This document shows, piece after piece, positions 43,082 through 52,252 of a stretch of 64,000 nucleotides of DNA. The first letter of the stretch is position 1, and each line of letters begins with the position of its first letter. Under the pieces are notes generated by a model, which did not search any database, was not told the origin of the DNA, and worked only from the letters and a program-made list of their open reading frames with translations. The position numbers and the translations under genes are program-made. Origin of the DNA: Rhodospirillum centenum SW (GTDB lineage: Bacteria > Pseudomonadota > Alphaproteobacteria > Azospirillales > Azospirillaceae); assembly GCF_000016185.1 (NCBI RefSeq), contig NC_011420.2, positions 1,260,501 through 1,324,500 on the forward strand, given 5' to 3'.

Positions 43082-45451
43082 CTAATCCTTCCGGTCCAGC
43101 AGCACCTGGGCCGCAGCATCCAGGATGGCATCCGCATCCAGCCCGTGTACCCGGTAGAGGTCCGGAATGTCGGCGGACTGGCCGAATCCCTCCACCCCCA
43201 GCGCCGCCACCCGGTGGCCGCGGACGGCCCCCAGCCAGGACAGTGCCGCCGGATGTCCGTCCAGCACGGTGACCAGCCCGGCCCGCCGCGGCAGCCGGGA
43301 GAGCAGCCGGTCGGCCGGGCTCTGCGCATCTGCCTCCCCCGCCTGGCGGGCGGCCCGGGCGGCGGTCCAGCCCTGGTGCAGCCGGTCGGCCGAGGTGACG
43401 GCCAGCAGGCCGGCGCCGGGCACGTCCTCCCGGATCTGCTCGAACGCCGCCAGCGCCTCCGGCATGACGACGCCGGAGCAGACGATGGCCAGGTCCGCGT
43501 CCGGCGCCGGCTCGCGCAGCCAGTAGCCGCCCTCGATCACCGCGTCGCGCAGGGGCGCGTCCAGGGTCCGCACCGGCTGGTCGAGCTGGCGGGTGGAGAG
43601 ACGGAGATAGACCGAGCCGCCGTCGGGCTGCTGCATCCAGCGGAAGCCCCAGGCCAGGATGGCGGCCAGTTCGTCCACATAGGCCGGCTCGAAGCTGGCG
43701 AGCTTCGGCAGGCCCATGCCGATCAGGGGCGTGGCGATGGACTGGTGCGCCCCGCCCTCCGGCGCCAGGGAGATGCCGCTGGGCGTCGCCACCACCATGA
43801 AGCGGGCATCCTGGTAGAGCGCATAGTTGAAGGCATCCAGTCCGCGCTTCACGAACGGGTCGTAGAGCGTGCCGATCGGCAGCAGCCGCGTCCCGAACAG
43901 GTCGTGGCTGAGACCGAGCGCGCCGAGCATGAGGAAGAGGTTGTGCTCGGCGATGCCCAGCTCGATGTGCTGGCCGTCCGGGCTGCCCTGCCAGCGCTGG
44001 GCGGAGACGACCTTCTGCTCCTTGAAGATGTCCTCCCGCAGGGTGCGGTCGAACAGGCCGCGCCGGTTGACCCAGGCGCCCAGGTTGGTGGAGACGGTGA
44101 CATCGGGCGAGGTGGTGACGATGCGCGCCGCCAGATCGCCCGAGTCCTTGGCGATCTCCCCCAGGATGCGGCCGAATCCCTCCTGCGTGGATTGCCGCGC
44201 CCCCTGCGGTACGGCGAAACCGTCGGGGACCGGCACCGCAGGCGCCGAGAGGCGGCGCTCCCCGCCGGAGACGAAGGGCACCTCCCGCAGGAACTCCTCC
44301 AGCTCCGCCGCGGGAACGTCGAGGCCGGCGAAGCGGTCCCACTCCTGCCCGTCCGGCACGGCGCAGCGCGCCTTGAAGGCGGCGACCTGATCCGGGTTCA
44401 TCAGGCCGGAATGGTTGTCCTTGTGCCCCGCGAAGGGCAGGCCGCGGCCCTTCACCGTGTAGGCGATGAAGCAGGCCGGCCGCTCCCCCTCCACCCCGTG
44501 GAACGCCTCCAGCAGGGTCGGCAGGTCGTGGCCCGCCAGATTGGTCATGAGATCGGCCAGGGCATCGTCGTCATGCGCGTCCAGCAGCGCGCGGATGCCC
44601 GCGACCTCCCCCAGGTCACGCTTCAGCACCTCGCGCCACGCGGCCCCGCCCTTGAAGGTCAGGGCCGAATAGAGCTGGTTCGGGCAGTTGTCGATCCAGT
44701 CGCGCAGGGCATCACCACCCGGCCGCTCGAACGCGGCCTGGAGCTTCTTGCCGTACTTCAGGATCACGACGTTCCAGCCGAGCGAGCGGAACATGCCCTC
44801 GATCGGAACCCAGAGCTTGTCGGAGACGATGCTGTCCAGGCTCTGGCGGTTGTAGTCGATGATCCACCAGGTGTTCCGCAGGTCGTGCTTCCAGCCCTCC
44901 AGCATCGCCTCGAAGACGTTGCCCTCATCCAGCTCGGCATCGCCGACGATGGCGATCATGCGGCCTTCCGGCTGGCGGCTGAGTCCCTTCAGGCGGACAT
45001 AGTCCTGCACCAGGGAGGCGAAGGCGGTGCCGGCGACACCCAGGCCGACCGAGCCGGTGGAGAAGTCCACGTCCGCCGTGTCCTTGGTGCGCGAGGGATA
45101 GCTCTGCGCCCCGCCGAGGGCGCGGAACGCTTCCAGCTTCTCCCGCTGCTGCCGGCCCAGCAGGTACTGGATGGCGTGGAAGACGGGGCTCGCGTGCGGC
45201 TTCACCGCCACCCGGTCCTGCGGCCGCAGCACGTCGAAATAGAGCGCGGTCAGGATGGTGGCGACCGAGGCCGAGGACGCCTGATGCCCGCCGACCTTCA
45301 GCCCGTCGCGGCTGGGGCGGAGATGGTTCGCGTTGTGGATCATCCAGGTGCTGAGCCACAGCACCTTCTTCTCCAGCGCGCGCAGCATCCGCAGGCGGCG
45401 GTCGGCGCCGGCCACGCTGCCGGCAGGGGTGAACATCGTCGTGTCAGGCAT
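43082..45451 (-). CDS. Homodimeric 2-oxoacid dehydrogenase E1-like (AceE/MdeB/transketolase-like) enzyme
   Basis: 789-aa thiamine-diphosphate enzyme. The cofactor motif is AIVGDAELDEGNVFEAMLEG with NTWWIIDYNRQSLD, closer to AceE than to classical transketolase, where the motif starts GDGxxxEG. Later HIELGIAEHNLFLMLGALGL is the transketolase-type pyrimidine domain and the C-terminal third is a TK_C domain. Relatives include pyruvate dehydrogenase E1 and the 2-oxobutyrate enzyme MdeB. No E2 or E3 gene is adjacent, so its partners and true substrate are unknown. ATG 45451 fits the homologous start; the frame is open to 45508. It stands alone between tRNA-Leu and a small gene. Confidence 0.8.
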   Translation of the reverse strand: MPDTTMFTPAGSVAGADRRLRMLRALEKKVLWLSTWMIHNANHLRPSRDGLKVGGHQASSASVATILTALYFDVLRPQDRVAVKPHASPVFHAIQYLLGRQQREKLEAFRALGGAQSYPSRTKDTADVDFSTGSVGLGVAGTAFASLVQDYVRLKGLSRQPEGRMIAIVGDAELDEGNVFEAMLEGWKHDLRNTWWIIDYNRQSLDSIVSDKLWVPIEGMFRSLGWNVVILKYGKKLQAAFERPGGDALRDWIDNCPNQLYSALTFKGGAAWREVLKRDLGEVAGIRALLDAHDDDALADLMTNLAGHDLPTLLEAFHGVEGERPACFIAYTVKGRGLPFAGHKDNHSGLMNPDQVAAFKARCAVPDGQEWDRFAGLDVPAAELEEFLREVPFVSGGERRLSAPAVPVPDGFAVPQGARQSTQEGFGRILGEIAKDSGDLAARIVTTSPDVTVSTNLGAWVNRRGLFDRTLREDIFKEQKVVSAQRWQGSPDGQHIELGIAEHNLFLMLGALGLSHDLFGTRLLPIGTLYDPFVKRGLDAFNYALYQDARFMVVATPSGISLAPEGGAHQSIATPLIGMGLPKLASFEPAYVDELAAILAWGFRWMQQPDGGSVYLRLSTRQLDQPVRTLDAPLRDAVIEGGYWLREPAPDADLAIVCSGVVMPEALAAFEQIREDVPGAGLLAVTSADRLHQGWTAARAARQAGEADAQSPADRLLSRLPRRAGLVTVLDGHPAALSWLGAVRGHRVAALGVEGFGQSADIPDLYRVHGLDADAILDAAAQVLLDRKD

Positions 45452-45615
45452 GAGGCGTCTTTCGGGCCAGGCGTCTCCGGACCCCGCGCCGGCGGGCGAC
45501 CGCCGCACGGGTCCCGACTATATAGAGCGCCGGCCCTTCCTGCGGAACAGCGGTGACGGGGTGCGCATCATCCCTGAAGAGCGCGGGCGCCGGCGACACA
45601 CCGGAACGGCCGGGC

Positions 45616-45897
45616 TCACGGGCTGGCGTCGAACTGGGCGAGGAAGCTGGAGAGGGCCATGGTGCGGATCTCATGCGCGCAGGCGTCGCCACGGCCCAGG
45701 GTCCAGACCACCACCCGCACATGCGGCCGCCCCATCGGATCGTCGGTCACCGCGACCACCTGCGCCATCTCGGATACGTCATCCCCCAGCACCCGCCGGA
45801 ACAGCCGGCCTGTCAGGGCTGCCGGATCGCCCCCGGCGGTGTCCGGTGCCCTGTCCTCATCCGCATCTTCATCCGGCAGGTCGATCCCGGCCAGCAT
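45616..45897 (-). CDS. Small protein of unknown function
   Basis: 93 aa from ATG 45897, which has GGAAGGGGG upstream. Acidic start (LPDEDADEDRAPD), then a compact alpha/beta-looking domain: GRLFRRVLGDDVSEMAQVV, VTDDPMGRPHVRVVVWTLG and AHEIRTMALSSFLAQFD. I recognise no family. The frame is open to 46029, where the extra 44 residues are proline-rich; an earlier start is possible. It lies between the E1-like gene and the NAD(P)HX repair gene, on the same strand. Confidence 0.5.
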   Translation of the reverse strand: MLAGIDLPDEDADEDRAPDTAGGDPAALTGRLFRRVLGDDVSEMAQVVAVTDDPMGRPHVRVVVWTLGRGDACAHEIRTMALSSFLAQFDASP

Positions 45898-46186
45898 GTC
45901 GCCCCCTTCCCGCCCGTCATGCGGGTGGTCCGTGCCGCGATCCTCCCACGCCGGCGGACCCGGCGCGGGCCGCTCAGCGGTCCCGGCACGGTCACCCCCT
46001 GCCAAGAGGGTTAACCATGTCATGATCAAACCCTAGTCCAGAGTGTGGATTCGGGCAACGGGGTGCGCCAGCCCCGGACGGGCTGGCCGCGGGGAAGTCA
46101 TCCACAGGATGCGCAACACTGCGCAACGGCTTCCTGCCCGTTGTTGCGTGGCCGGACGGGGCGAGGACCGGATGCCGCGGGGCCAC

Positions 46187-47650
46187 TCAGGCGTCGGCCT
46201 TCAGCCGGCGCAGCACCGCAGGCAGCGCCTCCGGCAGATCCTCGGCGATCAGGCCGGGGCCGACGGCGCGGCCGGCTTCCCCGTGCAGCCAGGCCCCGGC
46301 ACAGGCGGCGTCGAACCCGTCCATGCCCTGCGCCAGCAGCCCCACGATCAGCCCGGCCAGCACGTCGCCGCTGCCGGCCGTCGCCAGATCGGGCGGCGCG
46401 TTGGTGGTGACGGCGGCGCGGCCGTCCGGATGCGCCACCACCGTGTCCGCCCCCTTCAGCAGCACGACGGCGCCACAGGCGCGCGCGGCGGCACGGGCGC
46501 GATCCAGCCGGCTGCCCGGCAGGGGGCCGAACAGGCGGACGAATTCGCCGTCGTGCGGGGTCAGCACCCAGCGGTCGTGCAGCCGCAGGGCCAAGGGCTC
46601 CAGTCCGCCGGCGAAACTGGTGAAGACGTCCGCGTCCAGCACGCCGCTGCGGTCGCGGGCCAGCGCCGCCAGCACGCGGGTCGCCAGCGCCTCGCCCGGA
46701 CCGGCCCCGGGACCGAGCAGGACGGCGTTACGCCGCGGATCGTCCAGCAGCGCCTCGAACGCCGCCCCGTCGGGGGCGGGCAGCACGATGGCCGACGGCA
46801 GGGAAAGGGCGTAGAGCGTCACCGTCTCCGGCGGGGCGGCGATGGTGACCAGCCCGGCCCCGGCCCGCAGCGCGGCCCGCGCCGCCAGCCGGGCGGCCCC
46901 GGTCATGACGGCGCCGCCCAGCACCAGGGCATGGCCGCGGCTGTACTTGTGCCCCTCCGGCCGCGGCCAGGGATAGCGTGCGCCCCAGAGCCGGGGGCCG
47001 TTCTCCCAGGTGCGCGGGGCGATCGCCTCCACCACGCCGTCGGGAATGCCGATGTCCGCCAGCACCACCTCGCCGCAGAGGAGCCGGCCGGGCAGCAGCA
47101 CATGCGCCGGCTTGCGGCGGTGGAAGGTGACGGTCAGGTCCGCCCGCGGCGCACAGCCCAGCACGGCACCATCGTCGCCGCGGACCCCGCTGGGCACGTC
47201 CACCGCCAGCAGCGGCAGGGCGCGGCGCCCGATCTCCCCCACAATGTCGGCTGCGGGACCGTCCAGCGGGCGCGAGAGGCCGGCGCCGAACAGGGCGTCG
47301 ATCACCAGCCCCGCCCCGTCGAGCACGCCGGTCTCCAGCCGCTCCACCGGAGCCGTCCAGCCCGACGCCGCCCATGCCGCGTCCCCCCGGAGCGCCGCGA
47401 CCTCCCCCAGCAGGGCCAGCCGGACAGGCCAGCCCCGCTCCGCCAGGAGGTGGGCCGCCACGAATCCGTCACCGCCATTGTTCCCGGGACCGCAGAGAAC
47501 GGCGACCGGACAGGGCGACCAGCGGGCCAGCGCAGCCGCGGCCACCGCCGCGCCCGCCCGCTCCATCAGGACGGGTCCGGGCACCCCGGCGGCCATCGCC
47601 GCCCGGTCGGCCCGGCCCATCTCCGCCACGGTCAGCAGTTCGTCCGCCAT
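46187..47650 (-). CDS. nnr: Bifunctional NAD(P)HX epimerase / ADP-dependent NAD(P)HX dehydratase
   Basis: Repairs hydrated NADH and NADPH. 487 aa, two domains. The N-terminal epimerase (YjeF_N, about 1-210) has GPGNNGGDGFVAAHLLAERG and LLAVDVPSGVRGD. The C-terminal ribokinase-like dehydratase (about 220-487) has HKYSRGHALVLGG, LTPHDGEFVRLFG and the conserved AGSGDVLAGLI. ATG 47650. Downstream of sbtA-sbtB by 33 bases; in alphaproteobacteria this gene often neighbours glnB, and here the sbt pair separates them. Confidence 0.95.
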   Translation of the reverse strand: MADELLTVAEMGRADRAAMAAGVPGPVLMERAGAAVAAAALARWSPCPVAVLCGPGNNGGDGFVAAHLLAERGWPVRLALLGEVAALRGDAAWAASGWTAPVERLETGVLDGAGLVIDALFGAGLSRPLDGPAADIVGEIGRRALPLLAVDVPSGVRGDDGAVLGCAPRADLTVTFHRRKPAHVLLPGRLLCGEVVLADIGIPDGVVEAIAPRTWENGPRLWGARYPWPRPEGHKYSRGHALVLGGAVMTGAARLAARAALRAGAGLVTIAAPPETVTLYALSLPSAIVLPAPDGAAFEALLDDPRRNAVLLGPGAGPGEALATRVLAALARDRSGVLDADVFTSFAGGLEPLALRLHDRWVLTPHDGEFVRLFGPLPGSRLDRARAAARACGAVVLLKGADTVVAHPDGRAAVTTNAPPDLATAGSGDVLAGLIVGLLAQGMDGFDAACAGAWLHGEAGRAVGPGLIAEDLPEALPAVLRRLKADA

Positions 47651-47683
47651 GGCAGCGCTCCTGACCTGTCCCGGACCGGACGT

Positions 47684-47992
47684 TCAGAAGTGGTCGGCGC
47701 GGACCACTTCCACATCCGAAAGATAGACGATGCCGGTGTAGTTCTCCAGCAGAGCGTGTATCTCTGCCAGCAGGGTGCGGGCGAGGTCCTCATGCGCGAT
47801 CACCAGGATCATGACGGTGCGGTAGGTGTCGAACACCTCCCCGCCGCCCATCATCCCCCGGTGGCCCTGGCCGGACACGTCGGGGATCAGGGTATAGCCG
47901 GTCGCCCCCAGCTCGCGGATGCGACCCAGGATGGTGGGCGCCCGCGCCCGCTCGACGACGATCTCCACCCGCTTGCGCCGATGCGTTTCCAT
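47684..47992 (-). CDS. sbtB: PII-like signalling protein, SbtB type
   Basis: 102-aa ferredoxin-like PII-fold protein, partner of the bicarbonate transporter just upstream. It aligns over its length with cyanobacterial SbtB: ELGATGYTLIPDVSGQGHRG (beta2 and T-loop base) and ENYTGIVYLSDVEVVRADHF (end). SbtB proteins bind adenyl nucleotides and gate SbtA. This one stops exactly where cyanobacterial SbtB continues into the C-terminal redox loop CGPEGC, so that switch is absent. It also lacks the uridylylated tyrosine of GlnB. ATG 47992, 10 bases after sbtA; the pair is one operon, with nnr 33 bases further on. Confidence 0.8.
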   Translation of the reverse strand: METHRRKRVEIVVERARAPTILGRIRELGATGYTLIPDVSGQGHRGMMGGGEVFDTYRTVMILVIAHEDLARTLLAEIHALLENYTGIVYLSDVEVVRADHF

Positions 47993-48002
47993 GCTGGCCT
48001 CC

Positions 48003-49013
48003 TCAGACGAAGCCCAGAGCGCGGGCCGCCGCGAAGTAGAGCGGAATGCCCACGACCACGTTGAAGGGGAAGGTTATCACGAGCGACAGCGTGACATAGA
48101 CGGCCGGATTCGCCTGCGGCAGGGCCAGCCGCATGGCCGCCGGCACCGCGATGTAGGAGGCACTGGCCGTCAGCACCGCCAGCAGCGTGGCCCCGCCCAG
48201 CGACAGGCCCAGCAGCCAGGCCGTCCCCAGCCCCGCCGCCGCCCCCAGGAGCGGCATGTAGAGGCCGAAGGCCAGCAGCGGCGCCGACAGGGCCTTGACG
48301 CTGCGGAGCTGGCGCGCGGCCACCAGTCCCATGTCCAGCAGGAACAGGCAGAGCACGCCGTTGAAGATGTCCGCCACGAAAGGCTTCACCATGAGCATGC
48401 CGCGCTCGCCGGTGGCCCAGCCGATCAGGAATCCGCCGACCAGCACCACGACGCTGGCGTTCAGCAGGATCTCGCGCAGCAGCTCCTGCGACAGGAAAGC
48501 GTCCTTGCGGGCGGCCCCGGGCACCGTTCCGCCCTGGCGTGCCAGGGCACGGCGGGCGAGGAACAGGCCGCTGACGATGGCCGGTGTCTCCATCAACGCC
48601 ATCATGGCCACGAGGTAGCCTTCGTAGCCGATTCCCTGTCCGGTGACGAACTGGCTGCCGGTGACGAAGGTGACGATGCTGATGGACCCGTAATGCGCCG
48701 CCACGGCGCCGGCATCCACCGGGCCGATGCGGGTCAGGGCGCGCAGCAGCGCGTAGGCCAGGAAGGGCAGCGCTGCGCTGAGCAGCAGGGCCGCGAGCAT
48801 GGCGGCGACGACGCCCCCGCCCGCCCCGTTGGCGGCCAGGGCTGCGCCGCCTTTGAAGCCGATGGCGAACATCAGATAGATCGCCAGGGCACGCCCCACG
48901 GCCTCGGGAATGTCGAGGTCAGAGCGCGCCACCGCCGCAGCGAAACCCAGCGCGAAGCTGAGCACCATCGGCGAGATCAGATTGGTCAGTCCAAGCTGGA
49001 TGAGGTCCGACAT
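48003..49013 (-). CDS. sbtA: Sodium-dependent bicarbonate transporter, SbtA (DUF897) family
   Basis: 336-aa inner membrane protein with about ten TM helices in two inverted halves (first LISPMVLSFALGFAAAVARS; later VADIFNGVLCLFLLDMGLVAARQL). Conserved polar stretches AAHYGSISIVTFVTGSQF and TASASYIAVPAAMRLALPQ match the Na+/bicarbonate-binding core of SbtA. In cyanobacteria it feeds carbon concentration; here it may supply carboxylases. The frame is open far upstream over tRNA-His; ATG 49013 gives the family start. With sbtB 10 bases downstream, function assignment is well supported. Confidence 0.85.
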   Translation of the reverse strand: MSDLIQLGLTNLISPMVLSFALGFAAAVARSDLDIPEAVGRALAIYLMFAIGFKGGAALAANGAGGGVVAAMLAALLLSAALPFLAYALLRALTRIGPVDAGAVAAHYGSISIVTFVTGSQFVTGQGIGYEGYLVAMMALMETPAIVSGLFLARRALARQGGTVPGAARKDAFLSQELLREILLNASVVVLVGGFLIGWATGERGMLMVKPFVADIFNGVLCLFLLDMGLVAARQLRSVKALSAPLLAFGLYMPLLGAAAGLGTAWLLGLSLGGATLLAVLTASASYIAVPAAMRLALPQANPAVYVTLSLVITFPFNVVVGIPLYFAAARALGFV

Positions 49014-49100
49014 GCCAGTCCCCGGCGCAGCCTTCCCCTCCGGCGCACGGGCCCGTCCGGGGAAACCGCGGTCGTTGGAGGTTGAGGGGAAGAAGGGGGA

Positions 49101-49177
49101 TGGGGCGATGGATGGGACTCGAACCCACGACCACTCGGACCACAACCGAGGGCTCTACCAACTGAGCTACCATCGCC
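49101..49177 (-). tRNA. tRNA-His (GTG)
   Basis: 77 bases counting the extra 5' G (-1) typical of tRNA-His, which pairs with the C discriminator. Acceptor GCGATGG pairs with CCATCGC; anticodon loop TTGTGGT, anticodon GTG; CCA encoded. Between sbtA and glnB. Confidence 0.97.
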
Positions 49178-49295
49178 GTCGGAGGCCGCTCTATGCCCCA
49201 GTCGCCCCCCCGGCGTCAAGGCCCCGGTTACGAAAAATCGCAGAGACCGCGACCAGGGCAGGATACCAGGGGGCACTGCCGTCATGGCGCCCAAT

Positions 49296-49312
49296 TGCCC
49301 ATTTTATGGGCA
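49296..49312 (+). promoter_or_regulatory. NtrC-like enhancer site upstream of glnB
   Basis: A 17-bp perfect inverted repeat, TGCCCATTTTATGGGCA, with the GC-N11-GC geometry of NtrC sites. It is centred about 109 bases before the predicted glnB start, the usual distance for an NtrC enhancer acting on a sigma-54 promoter. The two C positions differ from the strict consensus (TGCACC). Confidence 0.55.
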
Positions 49313-49386
49313 TGCGCCTGCTTCATTTCGCGGCAGCCGAGGAAGGTTCCCGATGCCGATATGCCGTTGGGCCTGACAAGTCCGGG

Positions 49387-49402
49387 TGGCATGATGCATG
49401 CT
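49387..49402 (+). promoter_or_regulatory. Sigma-54 promoter of glnB-glnA
   Basis: TGGCATGATGCATGCT has the invariant GG (-24) and GC (-12) with exactly ten bases between. Transcription would start near 49413, about 50 bases before the glnB ATG. Confidence 0.75.
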
Positions 49403-49404
49403 AA

Positions 49405-49800
<396 letters not shown>

Positions 49801-49934
49801 ACCGATTCGGCGCGGCGGAGGCCTGGGCCGCCCGCGCCACGCTCCGACGGCCGGCCGCGTCGCAGTGACGCCGGACTCCGCCGGGGGAAAGCAAGCCACC
49901 GGCCAACCAACCGCAAACGAACGGAATTGAGGCT

Positions 49935-51344
49935 ATGTCCGATCTCAGCAAAGTCTTCGACCTGATCAAGGAGCACGACGTCAAGTACGTCGACTTCCGC
50001 TTCACCGATCCGCGCGGCAAGCTGCAACACACCGCCCAGCACGTGAGCACGGTCGACGAGGACATGTTCGCCGACGGTGTGATGTTCGACGGCTCCTCGA
50101 TCGCCGGCTGGAAGGCGATCAACGAGTCGGACATGACCCTGATGCCGGATGTCTCCACGGCCGTCATGGACCCGTTCTCGGCCCAGCCGCTGCTGACGGT
50201 CTTCTGCGACGTCTACGAGCCCTCAACCGGCCTGCCCTACAAGCGCGACCCGCGCTCCATCGCCAAGGCCGCCGAGCGCTACATGGCCTCGACCGGCATC
50301 GGCGATACGGCCTATTTCGGCCCGGAGGCCGAGTTCTTCGTGTTCGACGACGTCAAGTTCGACGTCTCGATGAACCGGGTGATGTACGAGTTCGACAGCG
50401 AGGAAGGCCCCTACACCTCGGGCAAGGCCTATGAGGGCGGCAACCTCGCCCACCGCCCGGCGGTGAAGGGCGGCTACTTCCCGGTGCCGCCGGTCGATGC
50501 CGGCCAGGACCTGCGCGCCGAGATGCTGAGCGTGCTCGCCGACATGGGCGTCGAGGTCGAGAAGCACCACCACGAGGTCGCGGCCTCGCAGCACGAGCTG
50601 GGCGTCAAGTTCGGCACGCTCGTGAAGATGGCCGACGGCATGCAGCTCTACAAGTACGTCGTCCACAACGTGGCGCACGCCTACGGCAAGACGGCGACCT
50701 TCATGCCGAAGCCGGTCTTCGGCGACAACGGTTCGGGCATGCACTGCCACCAGTCGATCTGGAAGGACGGCAAGCCGATGTTCGCCGGGTCGGGCTATGC
50801 CGACCTGTCCGACACCGCGCTCTACTACATCGGCGGCATCATCAAGCACGCCCGCGCCCTGAACGCCTTCACCAACCCGACGACCAACAGCTACAAGCGT
50901 CTGGTCCCGGGCTACGAGGCGCCGGTGCTGCTGGCCTACTCCTCGCGCAACCGCTCGGCCTCCTGCCGCATCCCCTACGTGACCAGCCCGAAGGGCAAGC
51001 GCGTCGAGGTCCGCTTCCCGGATCCGGCGGCCAACCCGTACCTGGCCTTCGCCGCCATGCTGATGGCCGGCCTGGACGGCATCCAGAACAAGATCCATCC
51101 GGGCGACGCGATGGACAAGAACCTCTACGACCTGCCGCCGGAGGAGCTGAAGGAGGTTCCGACCGTCTGCCGCGGCCTGCGCGAGGCGCTGGACAGCCTG
51201 GATGCCGACCGCGAGTTCCTGAAGAAGGGCGACGTCTTCACGGACGACTTCATCAACGGCTACATCGACCTGAAGATGGAGGAGACCCTGGCGTTCGAGA
51301 CCTCGCCGCACCCGATCGAGTACAAGATGTACTACTCGGTGTGA
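49935..51344 (+). CDS. glnA: Glutamine synthetase, type I
   Basis: Makes glutamine from glutamate and ammonia; dodecameric. 469 aa. N-terminal beta-Grasp ([21 protein letters not shown]), catalytic domain with [15 protein letters not shown] metal site and [15 protein letters not shown], and the adenylylation tyrosine in [13 protein letters not shown], so it is of the GlnE-regulated class. It lies 134 bases after glnB; no clear separate promoter is seen, so both likely share the sigma-54 promoter. A strong terminator follows. Confidence 0.98.
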   Translation: MSDLSKVFDLIKEHDVKYVDFRFTDPRGKLQHTAQHVSTVDEDMFADGVMFDGSSIAGWKAINESDMTLMPDVSTAVMDPFSAQPLLTVFCDVYEPSTGLPYKRDPRSIAKAAERYMASTGIGDTAYFGPEAEFFVFDDVKFDVSMNRVMYEFDSEEGPYTSGKAYEGGNLAHRPAVKGGYFPVPPVDAGQDLRAEMLSVLADMGVEVEKHHHEVAASQHELGVKFGTLVKMADGMQLYKYVVHNVAHAYGKTATFMPKPVFGDNGSGMHCHQSIWKDGKPMFAGSGYADLSDTALYYIGGIIKHARALNAFTNPTTNSYKRLVPGYEAPVLLAYSSRNRSASCRIPYVTSPKGKRVEVRFPDPAANPYLAFAAMLMAGLDGIQNKIHPGDAMDKNLYDLPPEELKEVPTVCRGLREALDSLDADREFLKKGDVFTDDFINGYIDLKMEETLAFETSPHPIEYKMYYSV

Positions 51345-51384
51345 TGCCAAGGGCCGGGAGAACCCCCTTTCCCCGGCCTGTTGA

Positions 51385-51413
51385 GGGCCGCCCGGCGACG
51401 GGCGGCCCTTTTT
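51385..51413 (+). terminator. Intrinsic terminator of glnB-glnA
   Basis: GGGCCGCCCG (51385-51394), loop GCGA, CGGGCGGCCC (51399-51408), then TTTTT. Perfect 10-bp stem, about 41 bases after the glnA stop. Confidence 0.9.
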
Positions 51414-51499
51414 CATGCGCCGGACGAAGGGCCGCGGCTGCGGACGCCGCCCCGCGGCTGTCGCTTGCATCGCCACGGGGCCGGCCCGACAATCGGGGC

Positions 51500-51805
51500 A
51501 TGATGCCGATCAAGCTTTCCCCTGCCCGCTCTGCCCCTGCCCGCTCTGCCCCCGCCCGCGCCGCCCCTGCCGTGGCCGTCGTCGTCGCGGTCGCCCTGGC
51601 CGGAGCCGCCCGTCCCGCCCAGGCGCAGCAGGCCGAGGCCAAGGACGCGGCGCGCAACGCCAACTGTCCGCCGGGCAAGGTAGAGACGCTGCGGCAGGTC
51701 ACCGGCCGCGCCGACGAGACGGTCTACAAGATCGCCTGTACCGGCATGAAGGACCGCTTCGTCCTGGTGCAGTGCCGCGGCCGCTCCTGCACCGTCATGC
51801 GCTGA
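51500..51805 (+). CDS. Exported cysteine-containing small protein
   Basis: 101 aa. The N-terminus is unusual: MMPIKLSPARSAPARSAPARA, an arginine/proline-rich n-region built on a short repeat, before a hydrophobic core (VAVVVAVALAGAARPAQA) and a probable cleavage near AQA/Q. The mature part has four cysteines (NANCPPGK, KIACTGM, LVQCRGRSCTV) in a compact pattern, suggesting two disulfides in the periplasm. I do not recognise the family. The frame extends upstream to 51341, but through the glnA terminator. ATG 51500 or 51503 is the start. Confidence 0.6.
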   Translation: MMPIKLSPARSAPARSAPARAAPAVAVVVAVALAGAARPAQAQQAEAKDAARNANCPPGKVETLRQVTGRADETVYKIACTGMKDRFVLVQCRGRSCTVMR

Positions 51806-51808
51806 GGA

Positions 51809-52252
51809 TCAGCGCCGGTCGCGGAAGGCGGCCGCCAGCGCCTTCAGGGATTCGGCCTGCCGGGGATCGTCGTCCTGACCGGGGGTGTCCGCCGCGGCGG
51901 CCGGACGGCGCAGCACGTCCCGCATGCTCTGCGGTGCCGGGGCCGGCTGGCCGCCGCCCATGCGCGAAATGATGGCGTCCAGCATCTGCGGGGTGAGCGC
52001 GCGGCCGCCCTTGCCCGGGGCCGGAGCACGGCTGCCGGTGGCCGAGGGGCGCGGCGCCGGGACGGACCCGACGCGGGCCACCCGCTCGATGGCGCTGCCG
52101 GCGATGGCCTTCAGGAAGGGGCGGCAGAGACCCCGGAGCAACTGGTCGTCCTCCAGCGCCCAGGACATCAGCACGCGCTGGGCCTGGGCACGGTTGCCCT
52201 GCGCCGCCGTCAGCGCCTCACGGATCTTCAGCGTCACGTAGGTTTCGGACAT
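51809..52252 (-). CDS. Small alphaproteobacterial protein of unknown function
   Basis: 147 aa. The N-terminal half is conserved-looking and helical: SETYVTLKIREALTAAQGNR, then QRVLMSWALEDDQLLRGLCR; the rest is a proline/alanine-rich linker with TPQMLDAIISRMGGG and a final basic helix (SLKALAAAFRDRR). No signal peptide or membrane segment. ATG 52252 has GGAGG 8 bases upstream; the longer open frame to 52405 lacks a ribosome site. It is convergent with the exported Cys protein (3-base gap) and divergent from the DsbA-family gene. Confidence 0.6.
   Translation of the reverse strand: MSETYVTLKIREALTAAQGNRAQAQRVLMSWALEDDQLLRGLCRPFLKAIAGSAIERVARVGSVPAPRPSATGSRAPAPGKGGRALTPQMLDAIISRMGGGQPAPAPQSMRDVLRRPAAAADTPGQDDDPRQAESLKALAAAFRDRR

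Noticed and set aside
47684-47992. Second GlnB/GlnK gene
   Set aside because: No Tyr51 region or TGxxGDGKIF; sequence and its transporter neighbour fit SbtB, not GlnK (whose partner would be amtB).
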